Positions 62,805 to 64,000 of a stretch of DNA of 64,000 nt are shown piece after piece; within the stretch, counting starts at the first letter, position 1; the number at the start of each line of letters is the position of its first letter. The stretch is taken from assembly GCF_009761815.1 (NCBI RefSeq), contig NZ_RWIN01000038.1, forward strand, positions 1 through 64,000, in the 5' to 3' direction. A model generated the notes under the pieces. That model saw only the letters and a list, made by a program, of their open reading frames with translations. It did no database searches and was not told the DNA's origin. This DNA comes from Pseudomonas sp. PB120 (lineage in GTDB: Bacteria > Pseudomonadota > Gammaproteobacteria > Pseudomonadales > Pseudomonadaceae). A program made the position numbers and the translations under genes.

Positions 62805-64000
62805 GCTACAACATTGCGGTGCGGGCGTTATGCGAGTTCACCGCCAAGGTCGGTGACCTGGATTTGCGTTTCACGCCGTCGCCTACCGCCCTGGAAGGCA
62901 TCGTCGGGCACCGCACGGTGGCCTCCCGGCGCAGCGACGGTTACCAGAGTGAAGTGGCACTCGAGGGACTTTACAAAGCGTTGAAGGTCAAGGGCAGGGC
63001 GGACGGCTACGACCCCGCGCAAAACTGCCTGGAAGAAGTCAAAACCTATCGCGGTGACCTGAGCAAGCAACCGGCCAACCATCGTCAGTTGCACTGGGCG
63101 CAGGCGAAGATCTACGGCTGGTTGATGTGCCAGAAACTGGCACTGGCGCAGATCAACCTGGCCTTGGTGTACTTCGACATTGTCAGCGAAAAGGAAACTT
63201 GCCTGGTCGAGGTCTTCAGCGCCGAAGAATTGGGGCAATTCTTTGAGCACCATTGCGCGCTTTTCCTGCACTGGGCCGAGCAGGAAATGGCCCATCGCGA
63301 AGCACGCAACAGCGCGGCACAGCAATTAACGTTTCCCCATGCCGATTTTCGACCGGGGCAACGCCATCTGGCGGAATCGGTGTTCAAGGCTGTCAGCACC
63401 GGTCGTTGTCTGATGGCCCAGGCACCCACCGGGATCGGTAAAACCGTGGGCACGCTGTTTCCAATGCTCAAGGCCCTGGCGCCGCAGCAGCTGGACAAGG
63501 TGTTCTTCCTTACCGCGAAAACGCCCGGGCGCAAACTGGCGCTGGACGCGGCACAGGTCATTCTGGAGAGCGCCGCCGCGCCGCCGCTGCGAATACTCGA
63601 AATGATTGCCCGGGACAAAGCCTGCGAACATCCTGACAAAGCCTGTCACGGTGAGTCCTGTCCACTGGCCCGTGGTTTCTATGATCGCTTGCCGGCCGCG
63701 CGCCAGGCCGCGAGCGAGCTGACGCTGCTGAATCAGAGTGCATTGCGCGAGCTAGCCCTGAAGCACGATGTCTGCCCTTATTACCTGAGCCAGGAAATGG
63801 CCCGGTGGGCGGACGTGGTGGTCGCCGACTACAACTACTATTTCGATTTCAGCGCGCTGCTCTTCGGGTTGGCCCAGGCCAATAACTGGAGGGTCGCGGT
63901 TTTGGTGGACGAAGCCCATAACCTGGTCGAGCGCGGTCGGCAGATGTACAGCGCCAGTCTGGACCAATCGACTCTCAATGACGTGCGAAAATCGGCCCCT
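62801..64000 (+). CDS. XPD/DinG-type ATP-dependent DNA helicase (runs off the window)
   Basis: The first 400 codons of an SF2 iron-sulfur helicase start at TTG 62801, overlapping the FAN1-type stop (TTGA) with GGCGGAG eight bases upstream. A PD-(D/E)xK-like N-terminal region (about 20-160; EEVKTYRGDL, HWAQAKIYGWLMCQKLALAQ) precedes the helicase: Walker A APTGIGKTVGTLFP (about 211), four cysteines in ACEHPDKACHGESCPLARG and HDVCPYY fit a 4Fe-4S cluster, and the DEAH box is VLVDEAHNLVERGRQ. The fused N-terminal EVK-type nuclease-like region and its pairing with FAN1 point to crosslink repair. The C-terminal part is beyond the window. Confidence 0.88.
   Translation, partial: MSYNIAVRALCEFTAKVGDLDLRFTPSPTALEGIVGHRTVASRRSDGYQSEVALEGLYKALKVKGRADGYDPAQNCLEEVKTYRGDLSKQPANHRQLHWAQAKIYGWLMCQKLALAQINLALVYFDIVSEKETCLVEVFSAEELGQFFEHHCALFLHWAEQEMAHREARNSAAQQLTFPHADFRPGQRHLAESVFKAVSTGRCLMAQAPTGIGKTVGTLFPMLKALAPQQLDKVFFLTAKTPGRKLALDAAQVILESAAAPPLRILEMIARDKACEHPDKACHGESCPLARGFYDRLPAARQAASELTLLNQSALRELALKHDVCPYYLSQEMARWADVVVADYNYYFDFSALLFGLAQANNWRVAVLVDEAHNLVERGRQMYSASLDQSTLNDVRKSAP

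Overview
The window looks like chromosome of a fluorescent-group Pseudomonas. The reasons are high GC, several Pseudomonas-type REP palindrome families with a nearby RAYT transposase, a MexEF-OprN pump with its MexT/MexS regulators, and a Vre/Pdt locus of the type known from P. aeruginosa. I saw no tRNA, rRNA, CRISPR array or prophage. All names rest on reading the translations, not on a database search.

Layout. (1) 0.1-5.6 kb, minus strand: a hybrid histidine kinase overlapping a two-domain KaiC-like ATPase, flanked by inverted REP composites, then a HEAT/TPR membrane-anchored protein and a bestrophin-type channel. (2) 5.9-9.2 kb, plus strand: a FUSC / DUF1656 / HlyD efflux operon (AaeB-AaeX-AaeA type). 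(3) 9.4-15.3 kb, minus strand: mexE-mexF-oprN. (4) 16.1-41.0 kb, plus strand: STN-domain protein, FecI-type sigma factor and FecR-type anti-sigma factor (vreA-vreI-vreR), then a 4161-residue two-partner-secretion exoprotein (pdtA), its transporter (pdtB), and a tightly packed run of ExbB fusion, ExbD, TonB, putative porin, coiled-coil protein, YbjN-like protein, PpiC-type isomerase and a LysR regulator. (5) 41.2-44.3 kb: a hipBA pair and a Fic protein. (6) 44.5-46.7 kb: mexT (minus) and mexS (plus), divergent. (7) 46.9-52.8 kb: an AT-rich gap, an unrecognised 487-residue protein, a MocR-type regulator, phosphoglucomutase and a pirin. (8) 53.1-60.0 kb: a UvrD-family helicase with an unusual glycine ladder, a DUF1652-like protein, then a polyamine-type group (AraC regulator, amine oxidoreductase, cupin, PotF-like binding protein). 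(9) 60.1-64 kb: a REP-associated transposase, a small lipoprotein, and a FAN1-type nuclease overlapping an XPD/DinG-type helicase that runs off the window.

How the parts work together. The central block reads as one cell-surface signalling and secretion unit. VreA/VreI/VreR would sense a signal and switch on a sigma-factor regulon; PdtB exports the giant PdtA; and the same gene run encodes a private Ton-like energy complex whose ExbB carries a large extracytoplasmic DUF2341/LamG-like region. This whole block plus hipBA and fic, about 29 kb, sits exactly between mexT and mexE, which are adjacent in P. aeruginosa and have the same relative orientation here. That suggests insertion into, or loss from, an ancestral mexS-mexT-mexEF-oprN cluster.
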